In this document: positions 1 through 8,411 of the stretch, in pieces
Numbering within the stretch: position 1 is the stretch's first letter
How the letters are laid out: each line of letters begins with the position of its first letter
From: JANXSG01 sp038203935
GTDB taxonomy: Bacteria > Armatimonadota > Chthonomonadetes > Chthonomonadales > Chthonomonadaceae
Length of the DNA: 18,406 nt
Assembly (NCBI GenBank): GCA_038203935.1
Contig: JBBRDM010000111.1
Coordinates: forward strand, 1 to 18,406
Direction: 5' to 3'
The notes under the pieces: model-generated
Seen by the model: the letters and a program-made list of their open reading frames with translations, nothing else
Databases searched by the model: none
What the model was told of the DNA's origin: nothing
Made by a program: the position numbers and the translations under genes

Positions 1-146
1 ACCGTAATACGTTCGCCCGGAGCGGCGGTTTTGATCGAAGCAGCGGCAGGGAGCACATCGCTAATCTGTGAAGCAAGCAGAACTCCGCCTGTGCTCTGCA
101 GCAGTTCGCGTCGTGTAAATCGTAATGAAGAAACTGGATTAGACAA
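1..146 (-). CDS. Gfo/Idh/MocA-type oxidoreductase, Tat signal, 5' part only
   Basis: This open frame runs off the left edge; 48 codons are visible. It begins with TTG at 146-144, preceded at a good distance by a GAGGG-type ribosome binding site, and overlaps the end of the dioxygenase gene by 8 bp. The visible protein has a twin-arginine signal (FTRRELLQS near residues 10-18), a hydrophobic stretch GGVLLA, an Ala-rich cleavage region and then APGERITV. That last segment is how Tat-exported Gfo/Idh/MocA oxidoreductases commonly lead into the first Rossmann strand. Assignment to that family is an inference from signal type, the lead-in and the neighbouring paralogue at 1076-2377; the NAD(P)-binding motif lies outside the window. 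The protein would fold in the cytoplasm and be exported with its cofactor. Coupled translation with the upstream gene is likely. Confidence 0.6.
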   Translation of the reverse strand, partial: MSNPVSSLRFTRRELLQSTGGVLLASQISDVLPAAASIKTAAPGERIT

Positions 147-897
147 TTTTTCCCTCTCGCACCAGCGGAAGCTCTGCAAAAGCGCACTTGTTGCCCCAGA
201 GGTCGACCGCTTCCATAGTTTTGTACTCATTGATGATGGCAGACCGGTTCTTACCCGTCTTATTGGGAGCAGCGCGGTGAACCACCAGCACATGTATGAT
301 CGCCACGGAGCCAGCTTTGACCTCCAGCGCGACCGGAGCTTGTCTGAACGCCTCCACAGCCTCATCGGGAATGAGAGTCTTCTCATTGTGTTTCCACTCG
401 CCCTGGAGGTGGCTGCCAGGTATCACTTCCGTTGCAGAGGCGCCAACTGCGGTATCATCCAAATACAGAATTGCTGCTGCCAGGTCCGGCGATGAGTGGC
501 GTTCATATGGGAAATCCTGATGCCAGCCCTGATGAGATCCGTAGCCGGGCGGCTTAATGCGAGCCTTGCCATTATGAAAATTTATGTTTGGGCCCAGCAG
601 ATCGCTCATAGCCTCCGTAATACGCGGGTCACGGATATTTTGAGACCACCAGTCCCCTGCTAGAGGCGTATCAAAAAGCATCCATACCCGGTCTGGATTG
701 GACGGATCAATGGGCCAGTCCTTGCCGGAATCCACAGGTTCAGTGCTGTAGCCTACTCCTGCAGGCGTGGATGCCCGATCTGTCAGCACCTTAAGCATCT
801 GCTTGCGGGCTTCTTCCAGTTCGCTTGCTGAGAGCAAGTTTTCCAACAAAACATAACCATTCGTATTAAAAAAATTAATCTGATCTTCAGTGAGCAT
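139..897 (-). CDS. Phytanoyl-CoA dioxygenase (PhyH) family protein
   Basis: This is a 252-aa member of the PhyH family of Fe(II)/2-oxoglutarate-dependent oxygenases. The family couples decarboxylation of 2-oxoglutarate to hydroxylation of a substrate that cannot be predicted here. The facial triad is visible as H126-x-D128 (in GWHQDF) and H207 (VVHRAAPN), with R218 (KNRSA) as the likely 2-oxoglutarate carboxylate ligand and the usual PGSH turn at 160-163. The N-terminal segment 'FFNTNGYVLLENLL' is the typical family opening. Length is normal and there is no signal peptide, so it should be cytoplasmic. It lies between two Gfo/Idh/MocA-type genes on the same strand, an arrangement seen in sugar and polyol catabolic clusters. 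The predicted ATG has no strong Shine-Dalgarno sequence. Family assignment is confident; the substrate is unknown. Confidence 0.9.
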   Translation of the reverse strand: MLTEDQINFFNTNGYVLLENLLSASELEEARKQMLKVLTDRASTPAGVGYSTEPVDSGKDWPIDPSNPDRVWMLFDTPLAGDWWSQNIRDPRITEAMSDLLGPNINFHNGKARIKPPGYGSHQGWHQDFPYERHSSPDLAAAILYLDDTAVGASATEVIPGSHLQGEWKHNEKTLIPDEAVEAFRQAPVALEVKAGSVAIIHVLVVHRAAPNKTGKNRSAIINEYKTMEAVDLWGNKCAFAELPLVREGKIV

Positions 898-965
898 GGT
901 GAGTTATGATTCCTGGAATATAAAGGGGTGAAAAGTTTTAACCTCATCTTCTGTCAATACGGGTC

Positions 966-1059
966 CTCATCCCCTTCTCCCGAAACTTCGGGAAAAGGGG
1001 ATGAGTGATTCGTTCTATAGCCCCTCCCCCAGGAGGAATGAGCATCTGCGAGAGGGGCT
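966..1059. repeat. Two adjacent GC-rich inverted repeats
   Basis: The first repeat has 19-nt arms at 966-984 and 987-1005 with one mismatch and a 2-nt centre. The second has arms AGCCCCTC (1019-1026) and GAGGGGCT (1052-1059). Both fill the 178-bp gap between the oxidoreductase and dioxygenase genes. The CTCATCCCC...GGGGATGAG composition recurs near 14728-14775 and 17824-17875, so this looks like an interspersed palindromic repeat rather than a gene-specific signal. Neither hairpin has a U-run behind it on the minus strand, so neither is a classic terminator, although a stem this stable could attenuate read-through or protect RNA 3' ends. Confidence 0.7.
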
Positions 1060-1075
1060 GGGTAAGGTCAGAACT

Positions 1076-2377
1076 CTAGAGTGAATAGCCTTTTCGGAAG
1101 GTCGGCTTAATGATATTGCTGACTTCCGGGGCGTTATTTGCCTTCAAATTCTTCGCATCCCATTCTATCTTCTTGCCATCCGCCCATACTGCCAGGTTGC
1201 CAAGCAGTATAGTTTCTGTTAATGGGCCGCTATAGTTCGGGAAGTTAGACATGGCTGCTTCACCGCCCTTGATCGCGCGAACAAACTCTTCCCAGTGGCC
1301 TGGAGATACCGGGAATTTGACTTCGCCGACATCGGTACCATCGATGACTTTGCCTCCGCCGCCATAGTCGCCGGGAGTGTAGAGCTTGCCCTTGTCACCG
1401 ACGATGAGCGAGCCGCTGTCCGAGAGAGTAACGCCTGGCATAAGGTCTGCAGAAGGAAGCTTGCCGCCATCGTACCAGGTGAATGCGATTGCGGGGCGAT
1501 GTGCGTTCGCCGGGAATTCAAACTGGATTTGAGACCATTTCGGGTAGCTGTCGTGATTATTCTCAGCTGTCTGCGCCTGCACCGAAGTAGGGTTGCGAAG
1601 ATCGAGGGCCATGTAAGGAAGGTTTACGGTATGGCAGGCCATATCACCAAGAGCGCCGGTTCCAAAATCCCACCATCCGCGCCATGCGAACGGATGATAG
1701 CCTTCTCCGTAGGGGCGGACTTTTGCCGGGCCAAGCCATAAATCCCAATGGAGGCTGGAAGGAATCGGGATTTCAGCAGGCCGTGCTCCACCCTGGGGCC
1801 AGATCGGGCGGTTCGTCCAGACATGCACCTCTTTCACGGTACCAAGGGCTCCCGCTTTCACCAGTGCGGCCGAGTGGCGCATGCTGTTATCGGAAGTTCC
1901 CTGGTTGCCCATCTGCGTGGCGACTTTCATATGGCGGGCGATCTCTCCCAGTTTTCTCGCCTCATAAATACTGTGGGTTAGTGGTTTCTGGCAGAAGCAG
2001 TGCTTGCCCATGTGCATCGCCATTGCTGCCGCTGCGGCATGCCCATGATCGGGGATGCTGACAGTTACTGCATCAATGCTCTTATTCATCGTATCCAGCA
2101 TGACACGGTAATCGGTAAATTTTTTCGCATTCGGATACTTCAGGGCCGCTTTGTTCAGCTTTACTTCGTCGACATCGCAGATCGCGACTATATTTCCGTG
2201 CTGAGAAGCATCTCGGGAATCGCTCTCTCCCTTGCCATTCACACCAATACAAGCAAAATTTATTGTATCATTGGCAGATTTACTGCGGAGCGCCTGTGCC
2301 TCCTGGGCGGCCCAAAGCGCTGCCCCTGTGAGGGCTGAATTCCTAATAAACTCACGCCTGCTGCTTAACGAACTCAT
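1076..2377 (-). CDS. Gfo/Idh/MocA family oxidoreductase with Tat signal
   Basis: This is a 433-aa NAD(P)-dependent oxidoreductase of the Gfo/Idh/MocA family. The chosen start (ATG at 2377) has a GGAGAGGA ribosome binding site; an ATG 12 codons upstream has none as good. The protein opens with a twin-arginine signal (SSRREFIRNS, residues 5-14) and an Ala-rich hydrophobic segment, so export in folded form is expected. The Rossmann fold follows: GVNGKG at 45-50 (a variant of GxGxxG), VAICDVD ending the second strand, and QKPLTH at 130-135 in place of the usual EKP. The C-terminal half carries GALGDMACHTVNLP with D245 and H249, the conserved D-x3-H pair of the family. Such proteins oxidise or epimerise sugars, inositols or glycosides. 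The substrate cannot be inferred. It is probably the first gene of a minus-strand cluster with the dioxygenase. Confidence 0.9.
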   Translation of the reverse strand: MSSLSSRREFIRNSALTGAALWAAQEAQALRSKSANDTINFACIGVNGKGESDSRDASQHGNIVAICDVDEVKLNKAALKYPNAKKFTDYRVMLDTMNKSIDAVTVSIPDHGHAAAAAMAMHMGKHCFCQKPLTHSIYEARKLGEIARHMKVATQMGNQGTSDNSMRHSAALVKAGALGTVKEVHVWTNRPIWPQGGARPAEIPIPSSLHWDLWLGPAKVRPYGEGYHPFAWRGWWDFGTGALGDMACHTVNLPYMALDLRNPTSVQAQTAENNHDSYPKWSQIQFEFPANAHRPAIAFTWYDGGKLPSADLMPGVTLSDSGSLIVGDKGKLYTPGDYGGGGKVIDGTDVGEVKFPVSPGHWEEFVRAIKGGEAAMSNFPNYSGPLTETILLGNLAVWADGKKIEWDAKNLKANNAPEVSNIIKPTFRKGYSL

Positions 2378-2446
2378 GATTCCATCCTCTCCGACATGAA
2401 TATCTCTGGCCATTCCAAAAATAAATACTCGGCCAAATTTCCAACC

Positions 2447-2475
2447 ATTTGAGTATTAACTAACAACCTCGTCAA
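2447..2475 (-). promoter_or_regulatory. Candidate sigma70-type promoter for the oxidoreductase cluster
   Basis: On the minus strand a -35 TTGACG (2475-2470, five of six consensus bases) is followed after exactly 17 bp by TCAAAT (2452-2447, four of six). Transcription would start about 65 bases before the chosen ATG at 2377. The spacing is ideal but the -10 is weak. The 2378-2707 gap holds promoters for the two divergent transcription units and no convincing small gene. Confidence 0.35.
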
Positions 2476-2707
2476 TTCCTACCTGTTTTTCCTTTATTCT
2501 GCATTGGCAGGAACTGTTACTCCTGTTTGTCCGCGCTTGCATTCCTTAGAGGAGAGGTTTTACTATGATTATCTTAAACATAGAGTTCTGTTTTATTCCA
2601 CATCCATGAATTTAATCCTATGAGAGTGGGATATACTAGCATATCTCTCTTGTACCGACTCGCATTAAATTCTTCATTCGATGAACAACGTGCAGCGATA
2701 GAAATTC

Positions 2708-3466
2708 ATGATGAAGTTACCGATCTTATTTAAGAATGCTCATAAACGCAAGGCAGTATTTCTTTCTTCCTGCTTAATCACGCTGGTTGTTCTCCTGATA
2801 CCTTGGCAGGGTTTTCCTCTTTGGAAATGGGCGGAAACGTGGTATACGGGATCTTTCCTGCACGAATTGGGAACAAATAACCGGGTGATCGCGTTAACAT
2901 TTGACGATGGACCTGATCCAGCCTGCACTCCCGGCATTCTGGATACACTCCGCAGGGAAGGTGTCCATGCAACCTTCTTCGTGGAGGGCAGAATGCTGGA
3001 GAAGTATCCAGATCTGGCAAAAAGAGAACTGCGCGAGGGACACTCAATCGGAAACCATACTTTCTCACATCCTTATTTAGAGCGAAAAACTGCATCCGAG
3101 GTGAGAAAGGAATTGGAAACCTGTGATAATTCGATATTTGAAGTACTTCAGCTGCGGACATCTCTCTTCAGGCCGCCGCGCGGCAGCTGGAATCCCGCCA
3201 TTGTGGGAGAGGCGCGCAGGGAAGGTAAGCAGATTGTGTTGTGGAGTGGAGCTGTCGAACATCACGATGCAGTCACGCCGGAGCAGCTGACCGTTCGAGC
3301 AGTAAGTCTGGCTCATCCTGGAGCGATTTTACTCCTGCACGACGGCTCCTACGGCGAGCGTATCAATACGATGCATGCACTTCCAGGAATTATTCACGAA
3401 TTGAAAAAGCAAGGATACAGTTTCGTAACGCTTCCTATGCAAAGAAATGCGGTTCCTGCGGAATGA
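2708..3466 (+). CDS. Membrane-anchored polysaccharide deacetylase (NodB domain, CE4)
   Basis: This is a 252-aa carbohydrate esterase family 4 protein, predicted to remove N-acetyl (or O-acetyl) groups from peptidoglycan, chitin oligomers or an exopolysaccharide outside the membrane. A basic N-terminus and one hydrophobic segment (about 16-32) act as a signal anchor. The NodB motifs appear in order: TFDDGPD at 64-70 (catalytic base D66, metal ligand D67), HTFSH at 117-121 (metal ligands H117 and H121), RPPRG at 155-159, and LLHDG with H211. All catalytic residues are present, so the enzyme should be active. No strong Shine-Dalgarno precedes the tandem ATG ATG start; either could be used. The glycosidase-like gene follows 70 bp downstream on the same strand, so the two may be co-transcribed. 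Substrate is not determinable from sequence. Confidence 0.92.
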   Translation: MMKLPILFKNAHKRKAVFLSSCLITLVVLLIPWQGFPLWKWAETWYTGSFLHELGTNNRVIALTFDDGPDPACTPGILDTLRREGVHATFFVEGRMLEKYPDLAKRELREGHSIGNHTFSHPYLERKTASEVRKELETCDNSIFEVLQLRTSLFRPPRGSWNPAIVGEARREGKQIVLWSGAVEHHDAVTPEQLTVRAVSLAHPGAILLLHDGSYGERINTMHALPGIIHELKKQGYSFVTLPMQRNAVPAE

Positions 3467-3536
3467 AAGCAATTTGCCCGATAATATCTCTCGAAATACT
3501 GCACAATCGCCGGAGATAGCTATCCAGGAATAATGC

Positions 3537-5735
3537 ATGCCTGCTGCGAATCAACAATCCAGAATAAGAAGAACAGATGGTGAGCAAAACATCGCTTTAA
3601 ATCATCCAATTGCTTTTAATGGGGAAGGGCTGAATGTCGATTATTCCGCGCATGTGTCCCAGCAGGATGTAGTGTACCAATCTCCCCCGCTTATTTTCAG
3701 TGAATCAATGCCGATTGGCGATGGCGATCTTGGCGCATCAATATGGTGCCCGGGGCATCTGAAAATGCAGATAAATAAATCGGACCTCTGGGCCGATCCC
3801 CCGCGTATTGGCACAGCCAGTCTGCCTGGTCCTGCTGGGAACTGGCAGCGAATCTCCGCAGGAACGCTCAGTCTGCATTCTGATGCCGAAATGCTCACCG
3901 AGCCTCAGGATTTCGAACAAATTCTGAACCTGCAGTCTGGCTTGATTACCATAAAAGCCGATTCCCCGCATGGCTCGTGCCAGATAACAGCATTTGCTGC
4001 AGCGACCGCTGGCGTGATAGTTCTGAACTATCAGGATCAGACCTTACGCAGTGCACCGCACTGGCTCGAATTTACGCATCAGTGCGATGGCCATCTCTTT
4101 GCTCTTGGAGACACCATCGGCATATTTCATGCGATGCGCGATAGACGCTGCGCACTTGCTGCCCGCATTGTAGGGCAGGAAAGTGAGTCGGTTCTTCGGA
4201 GTAAACGAGTTTCCGCTTTGAAGCTGGAACCCCGCAGATCGTCAAATTTTACTGCCTATATTGCGGCAGCTACCTGCGCCAAAGAGCAGGATCCGATTCG
4301 AATCGTTAAATCTCGCCTCGATAACGCGGCCGGGCAGGGATACGAAAAGCTGCTTCAGGATCACCGCAGGCACTGGTCTGAATTCTGGCAGAAATCTTAT
4401 CTTAAAATCACCGGCCCCAAGAACGATTCACTGCCTGGTTACCTTGAAAATCTATGGTATCTAAGCCTGTATCAAATTGCAGCCTGCAGCCGCAGTTTCG
4501 ATGCTCCTGTACCAATGGGTGGTCTCTGGGAAGAACAGCTATTACGTAAATCTCCCGCTTCACTCTATGTAAGTAAGGATTTGAGAAATATGATTCGGCC
4601 GCTGCTGCCAGCCAACCACCTGGAGCTCACGGTTCCTTTTACGGAATCATATAATCGGCTAATCCCTATTCTCTCCAATAAAAATTCAAGACCGCATACC
4701 GGCGTTAGATTCCCGGCAATATTCAATCGCCACGGAGACGAATTTCACGATATAACCGAAAGAGTAGGCAGTACGGAGAGTTCCCAAGAGTCCAGTATAG
4801 GGGATGGAATCGAAACGGCGCTGATATTTTGGGAGGCCTGGCGCTATGCTTCCGATTCTGTGGTGCTTCGCGAACGAGTCTATCCACTGTTAAAAGCGGT
4901 TGTGGATCAAACGCTGGATTATGCCAGAGCGCATCCTGACAGTTTTAAAAAGAGCGTGTCCTACAGCAAGCTTTCTACTCTCATTCATGCAGCGGCGCTT
5001 TCGAGTGAGGAGCTTGAAATCGATCAGGATAAATCCTCCACCTGGATTGCCGCAATTAACCATTGGAGTAAAGAGCTGGATTTCAGCAGCTCTGATTTGA
5101 TTTGCTCCTTATCTAATACGGCTGTCGACAGCGCATTAGATGCGATAACCGGTAAGCTGCGAAGCAGCCGTCAAAAGCCCCAGGGATTTTTTTATGGCCA
5201 GGATAATCGACCCAATATCGCGATCTCAGGCGAAATTTGTGACGCAATCAGTGCACTGATGATTCGAGAGGAAGTGCTGCTTCCTGCGGATGATCCCATG
5301 TTTCCGGCGCGGCAGGGAACGCTGGCATTTTCAAATCACAGAGCGCTTAAGTTTTTTCCAGTTCTTCCGGAAGGCTGGAGTGCAGCATTTAGCCTGCTGG
5401 CTCCCGGCGGCTATCAGGTCTTTGGTGAAGCGCACGATGGGGAGCCAAGGTATGTTGCGGTTAAGAGTACACAAGGCTGCCCAATGCGTTTTTTCAATCC
5501 GTGGGGCGCAGGATGCCCGATGAAAATTACGGAAGGCGCCAATAATATCGCAGAGAGTGATTCAAAAGTGCTGCAGATTGAAACTGATAGGGACAAAATA
5601 TACGTATTAGAAAAAGCAGCCTATCCAATTTCTCGCAGTGTGCGAACACGCTATACGAGCAAACCGAATAGAAATTTAAAAATATTTCAGAAGGATATTG
5701 TTCTCGGCTTAAAAAGAGATATCGGAAAGGAATAA
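3537..5735 (+). CDS. DUF5703 / GH95-like glycoside hydrolase-type protein
   Basis: This 732-aa protein has the layout of the DUF5703 plus GH95-like (alpha/alpha)6-barrel family. The N-terminal beta domain carries MPIGDGDLGASIW (58-70) and MQINKSDLWAD, the family signature. A linker helix (YEKLLQDHRRHWSEFWQKS) leads to YLENLWYLSLYQIA, then to the barrel with LRERVYPLLK, and a C-terminal beta domain near GWSAAFSLLAPGGYQV. No signal peptide is visible, which is unusual for a family that is mostly exported. In GH95 fucosidases the active-site segment has an Asn-x-Asn before a YWPAE-type run and a later PSTSPE-type Glu motif. Here the first reads SKD (346-348) before MIRPLLPANHLEL, and I find no PSTSPE equivalent. 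The protein may be a divergent or inactive member. An AGGA ribosome binding site precedes the ATG. Confidence 0.7.
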   Translation: MPAANQQSRIRRTDGEQNIALNHPIAFNGEGLNVDYSAHVSQQDVVYQSPPLIFSESMPIGDGDLGASIWCPGHLKMQINKSDLWADPPRIGTASLPGPAGNWQRISAGTLSLHSDAEMLTEPQDFEQILNLQSGLITIKADSPHGSCQITAFAAATAGVIVLNYQDQTLRSAPHWLEFTHQCDGHLFALGDTIGIFHAMRDRRCALAARIVGQESESVLRSKRVSALKLEPRRSSNFTAYIAAATCAKEQDPIRIVKSRLDNAAGQGYEKLLQDHRRHWSEFWQKSYLKITGPKNDSLPGYLENLWYLSLYQIAACSRSFDAPVPMGGLWEEQLLRKSPASLYVSKDLRNMIRPLLPANHLELTVPFTESYNRLIPILSNKNSRPHTGVRFPAIFNRHGDEFHDITERVGSTESSQESSIGDGIETALIFWEAWRYASDSVVLRERVYPLLKAVVDQTLDYARAHPDSFKKSVSYSKLSTLIHAAALSSEELEIDQDKSSTWIAAINHWSKELDFSSSDLICSLSNTAVDSALDAITGKLRSSRQKPQGFFYGQDNRPNIAISGEICDAISALMIREEVLLPADDPMFPARQGTLAFSNHRALKFFPVLPEGWSAAFSLLAPGGYQVFGEAHDGEPRYVAVKSTQGCPMRFFNPWGAGCPMKITEGANNIAESDSKVLQIETDRDKIYVLEKAAYPISRSVRTRYTSKPNRNLKIFQKDIVLGLKRDIGKE

Positions 5736-5774
5736 ATCCTGTACACACTATGGCAGTTTTCTTAACGATGCTGC

Positions 5775-5803
5775 TTGCATTAAACGCGTTGGCGTGATAT
5801 AAT
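5775..5803 (+). promoter_or_regulatory. Promoter with consensus -10 upstream of the Fe-S carrier gene
   Basis: A perfect TATAAT (5798-5803) lies exactly 17 bp after TTGCAT (5775-5780, three of six consensus bases). Transcription would begin near 5810, giving a leader of about 125 nt before the ATG at 5935. A second full TTGACA occurs at 5856-5861 but has no -10 at suitable spacing. An AAGGAG ribosome binding site sits 10 nt before the start codon. Confidence 0.6.
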
Positions 5804-5934
5804 TAATAGGTATAGCAAATACTTTTTAGGATGGACTGCAAACCATTCATAAAAATTGACACTTCGGCGGTATTTTAACGCCTAACTTTAAAAATGTTTC
5901 GAAATTCGATTTGTGATGAAGGAGCTTACCCACT

Positions 5935-6345
5935 ATGGCCACTTTAGAAGTCGTGCAAAATGCTGGCGTCGTTCTTACCGAGAGAGCAGCTGAAGAAATT
6001 CAGGGCTTGCTGGAACGACAGGGCAAAGCAGATGCAGCATTACGTGTTTTTGTCTCGGGCGGAGGCTGTTCCGGGCTGAACTATGGCATGGCAATTGACG
6101 ACGCTATCGAAGAAGAAGATTTTGTATTCACATGTCTGGGCGTCAAAGTAGTCGTAGATCCCCTGAGCATCAACTATATTCGAGGCGCTTCGGTAGACTA
6201 CGTGGAAGATGTCATGGGCGGCGGATTTAAAATTGATAATCCGAATGCGACTAAATCATGCGGGTGTGGAAGTTCCTTCTCGACCGAGGACGCTCCCGAA
6301 GCCAGCAGTGGCGGTGGATGCGGATCTGGATGCGGCTGCCACTAA
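5935..6345 (+). CDS. Iron-sulfur cluster assembly protein, IscA/ErpA (HesB) family
   Basis: This is a 136-aa A-type Fe-S carrier, which receives clusters from an IscU or SufB scaffold and passes them to apo-proteins in the cytoplasm. The three conserved cysteines are present: C45 in SGGGCSGLNYG and C109-G-C111 in KSCGCGSSF. The body (NPNATKS, VVVDPLSINYIRGASVDYVED) matches the family closely and the core ends near residue 116. Beyond it is a 20-residue Gly/Ser extension ending GGGCGSGCGCH, with three extra cysteines (129, 133, 135) and a terminal His that standard ErpA lacks. The gene has its own promoter and terminator, so it is probably monocistronic. ErpA versus IscA or SufA cannot be separated without phylogeny, so no symbol is given. 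Confidence 0.93.
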   Translation: MATLEVVQNAGVVLTERAAEEIQGLLERQGKADAALRVFVSGGGCSGLNYGMAIDDAIEEEDFVFTCLGVKVVVDPLSINYIRGASVDYVEDVMGGGFKIDNPNATKSCGCGSSFSTEDAPEASSGGGCGSGCGCH

Positions 6346-6372
6346 TCAGACAGTTCATCGAGTAGATATTTC

Positions 6373-6416
6373 AACGGGACGAAAATCTTATTTTCGTCCC
6401 GTTTTGCTTGCTTTTC
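6373..6416 (+). terminator. Rho-independent terminator of the Fe-S carrier gene
   Basis: A perfect 14-bp stem (AACGGGACGAAAAT at 6373-6386, complement at 6390-6403) encloses a 3-nt loop. The descending arm runs into a T-rich tract (TTTTGCTTGCTTTT). It begins 28 bp after the stop codon at 6345, as expected for an intrinsic terminator. Confidence 0.9.
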
Positions 6417-6501
6417 TCATCTGGTGCTATGACCTATCGGGTATATTTATTACTATTATAGAGTGTTGACTGAAACTAAATCGTTCGTGGAGGTGGTGAT
6501 C

Positions 6502-7635
6502 GTGAAAAAGCTATTTATTCTTCTGCTGCTGCTAGGCAGCCTTCAAATATGCTCCGCGGATGGCAGCGATATGATTGCAGCCGTAAATAAGCTGCCGAGC
6601 AGATTCCGCCCCACAGTTGTTAAGTCGCTGGGAGCAGCTGAAAATAATGCGTCCGAATGGATTAATGCAATCAATATGGCGCCATCGGAGCATCTAACCG
6701 CAATAGCCTATCTGATCGCCAATATGCCGATAGAGGATCTAAAAATTCTTAAAGGCAATATGATTTTGAACGATATCGAGCTGGCATATAAGGCTCGAAA
6801 AACGGTGGCGTGGGGAAAGAGTATTCCTGAAGAGCTTTTTCTCAATGATGTGCTGCCCTATGTCAATCTCAACGAAAAGCGAGAAGACTGGCGTCCGGAT
6901 TTTGCAGCGAGATTTTTGCCCGTCGTTAAAGACTGCAAGACCACGGAAGAAGCAGTCGGTATTTTAAATAAAGAGGTTTTTCGGCAGCTTCATGTGCAGT
7001 ATCATCCGACAAAACGACCCAAGCCCGATCAAAATCCATCAGAATCGGCGAAAGCAGGTTATGCTTCTTGTACGGGGCTATCTATTCTGCTCGCGGATGC
7101 CTGCAGAGCCTGCTGTATTCCTGCACGAGTGGCCGGTATTCCAGACTGGACAAAGTCCGGCGGAAATCATACCTGGGTGGAGATATGGACAAACCAATGG
7201 CGATTTGTAGGCGCTTCCGAACCTGGGCCGCTGGATCAAACCTGGTTTACGGGAAATGCGGCAGAAGCAGTCGAGAGCGAGCCCGCCCACAGCATCTACG
7301 CGGCATCGTACGGGCCGGCTGCAACTTATTTTCCGATGGTATGGAAAGAGAACAGCCAGATAATTCCTGCCTGGAATGTCAGCTCTTTCTACACGAATCG
7401 GCGTAAAATCACATTTAAAATTCCAGCTGGAGCATCGGGGAAATCCGGCACGGTTATGCTCAGATTGAAAGGTCAGCTGATTGCGGAGCTTGAGAGTGGA
7501 AGTTCTGCTGAACTATATCTAGCAGGCGGCAAAACTTATAAAGTAGAAGTAGTCTCTGCTGATTCCACTAAATCTACTTTAAAAGATTTGACGATTCCTA
7601 TCGCTGGACCTTCTGAGATCGCATTGAATCCCTAA
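6502..7635 (+). CDS. Exported transglutaminase-like protein
   Basis: This is a secreted protein with a transglutaminase/protease-like (papain-fold) core. I chose the GTG at 6502: a GGAGGT box at 6489-6494 sits 7 nt before it and the product then opens with a clean signal peptide (VKKLFILLLLLGSLQIC-SADG). An earlier in-frame GTG at 6463 has no ribosome binding site and would bury the signal. From this start the protein is 377 aa. The core shows C190 (AGYASCTGLSI), H223 (GGNHTWVEIW) and an acidic segment WRFVGASEPGPLDQTWF supplying the third catalytic residue (E240 or D245). The C-terminal 85 residues are beta-rich with no motif I recognise. Family members act as cysteine proteases, peptide N-glycanases or cross-linkers; the substrate is unknown. 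The gene converges on its downstream neighbour with 2 bp between stops. Confidence 0.85.
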   Translation: MKKLFILLLLLGSLQICSADGSDMIAAVNKLPSRFRPTVVKSLGAAENNASEWINAINMAPSEHLTAIAYLIANMPIEDLKILKGNMILNDIELAYKARKTVAWGKSIPEELFLNDVLPYVNLNEKREDWRPDFAARFLPVVKDCKTTEEAVGILNKEVFRQLHVQYHPTKRPKPDQNPSESAKAGYASCTGLSILLADACRACCIPARVAGIPDWTKSGGNHTWVEIWTNQWRFVGASEPGPLDQTWFTGNAAEAVESEPAHSIYAASYGPAATYFPMVWKENSQIIPAWNVSSFYTNRRKITFKIPAGASGKSGTVMLRLKGQLIAELESGSSAELYLAGGKTYKVEVVSADSTKSTLKDLTIPIAGPSEIALNP

Positions 7636-7637
7636 TT

Positions 7638-8411
7638 TCAGCGGTTCTTCTTTACAAAATCGAGAATATCGTTCACAGACTGGGTACGCAGAAGTTCAGT
7701 TCCATGCCCATCCCCGTCATACTGGATAAGGCTGTGCTTAGCGAGGGTGGAAGCCTGGTCTATTTTCTCTGGGCCGTCTTTTGCAACGGTGTCGCCCTTA
7801 TCGGTCAATATTAGCAGCTGCCCGGAATATTTCTGGGCAGCCGGCAAAGCTTCCAGGCCATTGTAGTTTTCACCTGGCGATAGCAGCACGACAGACTGAA
7901 TCTGGTCTGGATGGGCGGCTGCGTAGATCAGTGCATTATTTGCCCCATACGAAGCCCCAATCAGTGTGATTTTACCGTACTGCTTCATGGAATCGACTGC
8001 AGCCGCAATATCCCCCGTTGTATCCCACGGAGCGCTGTCGGCAATCGGACCTGGCCCCGCTGTTGACTTGCCCGCTCCTCGCTGGTCTATAGCTAGGGCA
8101 GCGTATCCCGCCTCCTGAAGCGACGAACTTAAGGTTTTCCAATCTTCGCCCGTCCCTCCTCGTTGATGGAGCAAAATTACTCCTCCCTCTGGTTTGCCTG
8201 CCGGCAGATACATAGCGCCTGATATACTCCAGCCATCCGCTGTATTCAATGTGATTTGAGATTCTGCACTGCTTTTGCTTTCGTTCTGAGGAAGCTTCTT
8301 CACGATCTCCTGTTTTGCAGGAGCAGTAGTCTCACTGTTTTTTGGTGCGCATCCCCAGAATGCGCTGATCGTTAAAGCTGCGCCGGTAAGCGCCCATCTA
8401 TTTTTATTCAT
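7638..8411 (-). CDS. Alpha/beta-hydrolase lipoprotein (dienelactone-hydrolase-like)
   Basis: This 257-aa protein has a lipoprotein signal (basic start, hydrophobic core, FWGC with C21 as the lipidated cysteine) followed by a charged Ser/Lys linker to about residue 50, so it should be anchored outside the inner membrane. The hydrolase fold shows the oxyanion region LLHQRGGTGEDW (81-92), the nucleophile elbow GASYG with S154, the acid D207 (TDKGD) and the base H236 (GDGHG). The triad is complete. The fold most resembles prolyl-oligopeptidase or dienelactone-hydrolase-type esterases; the true substrate is unknown. A GGAG ribosome binding site precedes the ATG. The stop codon is 2 bp from that of the transglutaminase-like gene, with no room for a bidirectional terminator between them. 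Confidence 0.88.
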   Translation of the reverse strand: MNKNRWALTGAALTISAFWGCAPKNSETTAPAKQEIVKKLPQNESKSSAESQITLNTADGWSISGAMYLPAGKPEGGVILLHQRGGTGEDWKTLSSSLQEAGYAALAIDQRGAGKSTAGPGPIADSAPWDTTGDIAAAVDSMKQYGKITLIGASYGANNALIYAAAHPDQIQSVVLLSPGENYNGLEALPAAQKYSGQLLILTDKGDTVAKDGPEKIDQASTLAKHSLIQYDGDGHGTELLRTQSVNDILDFVKKNR

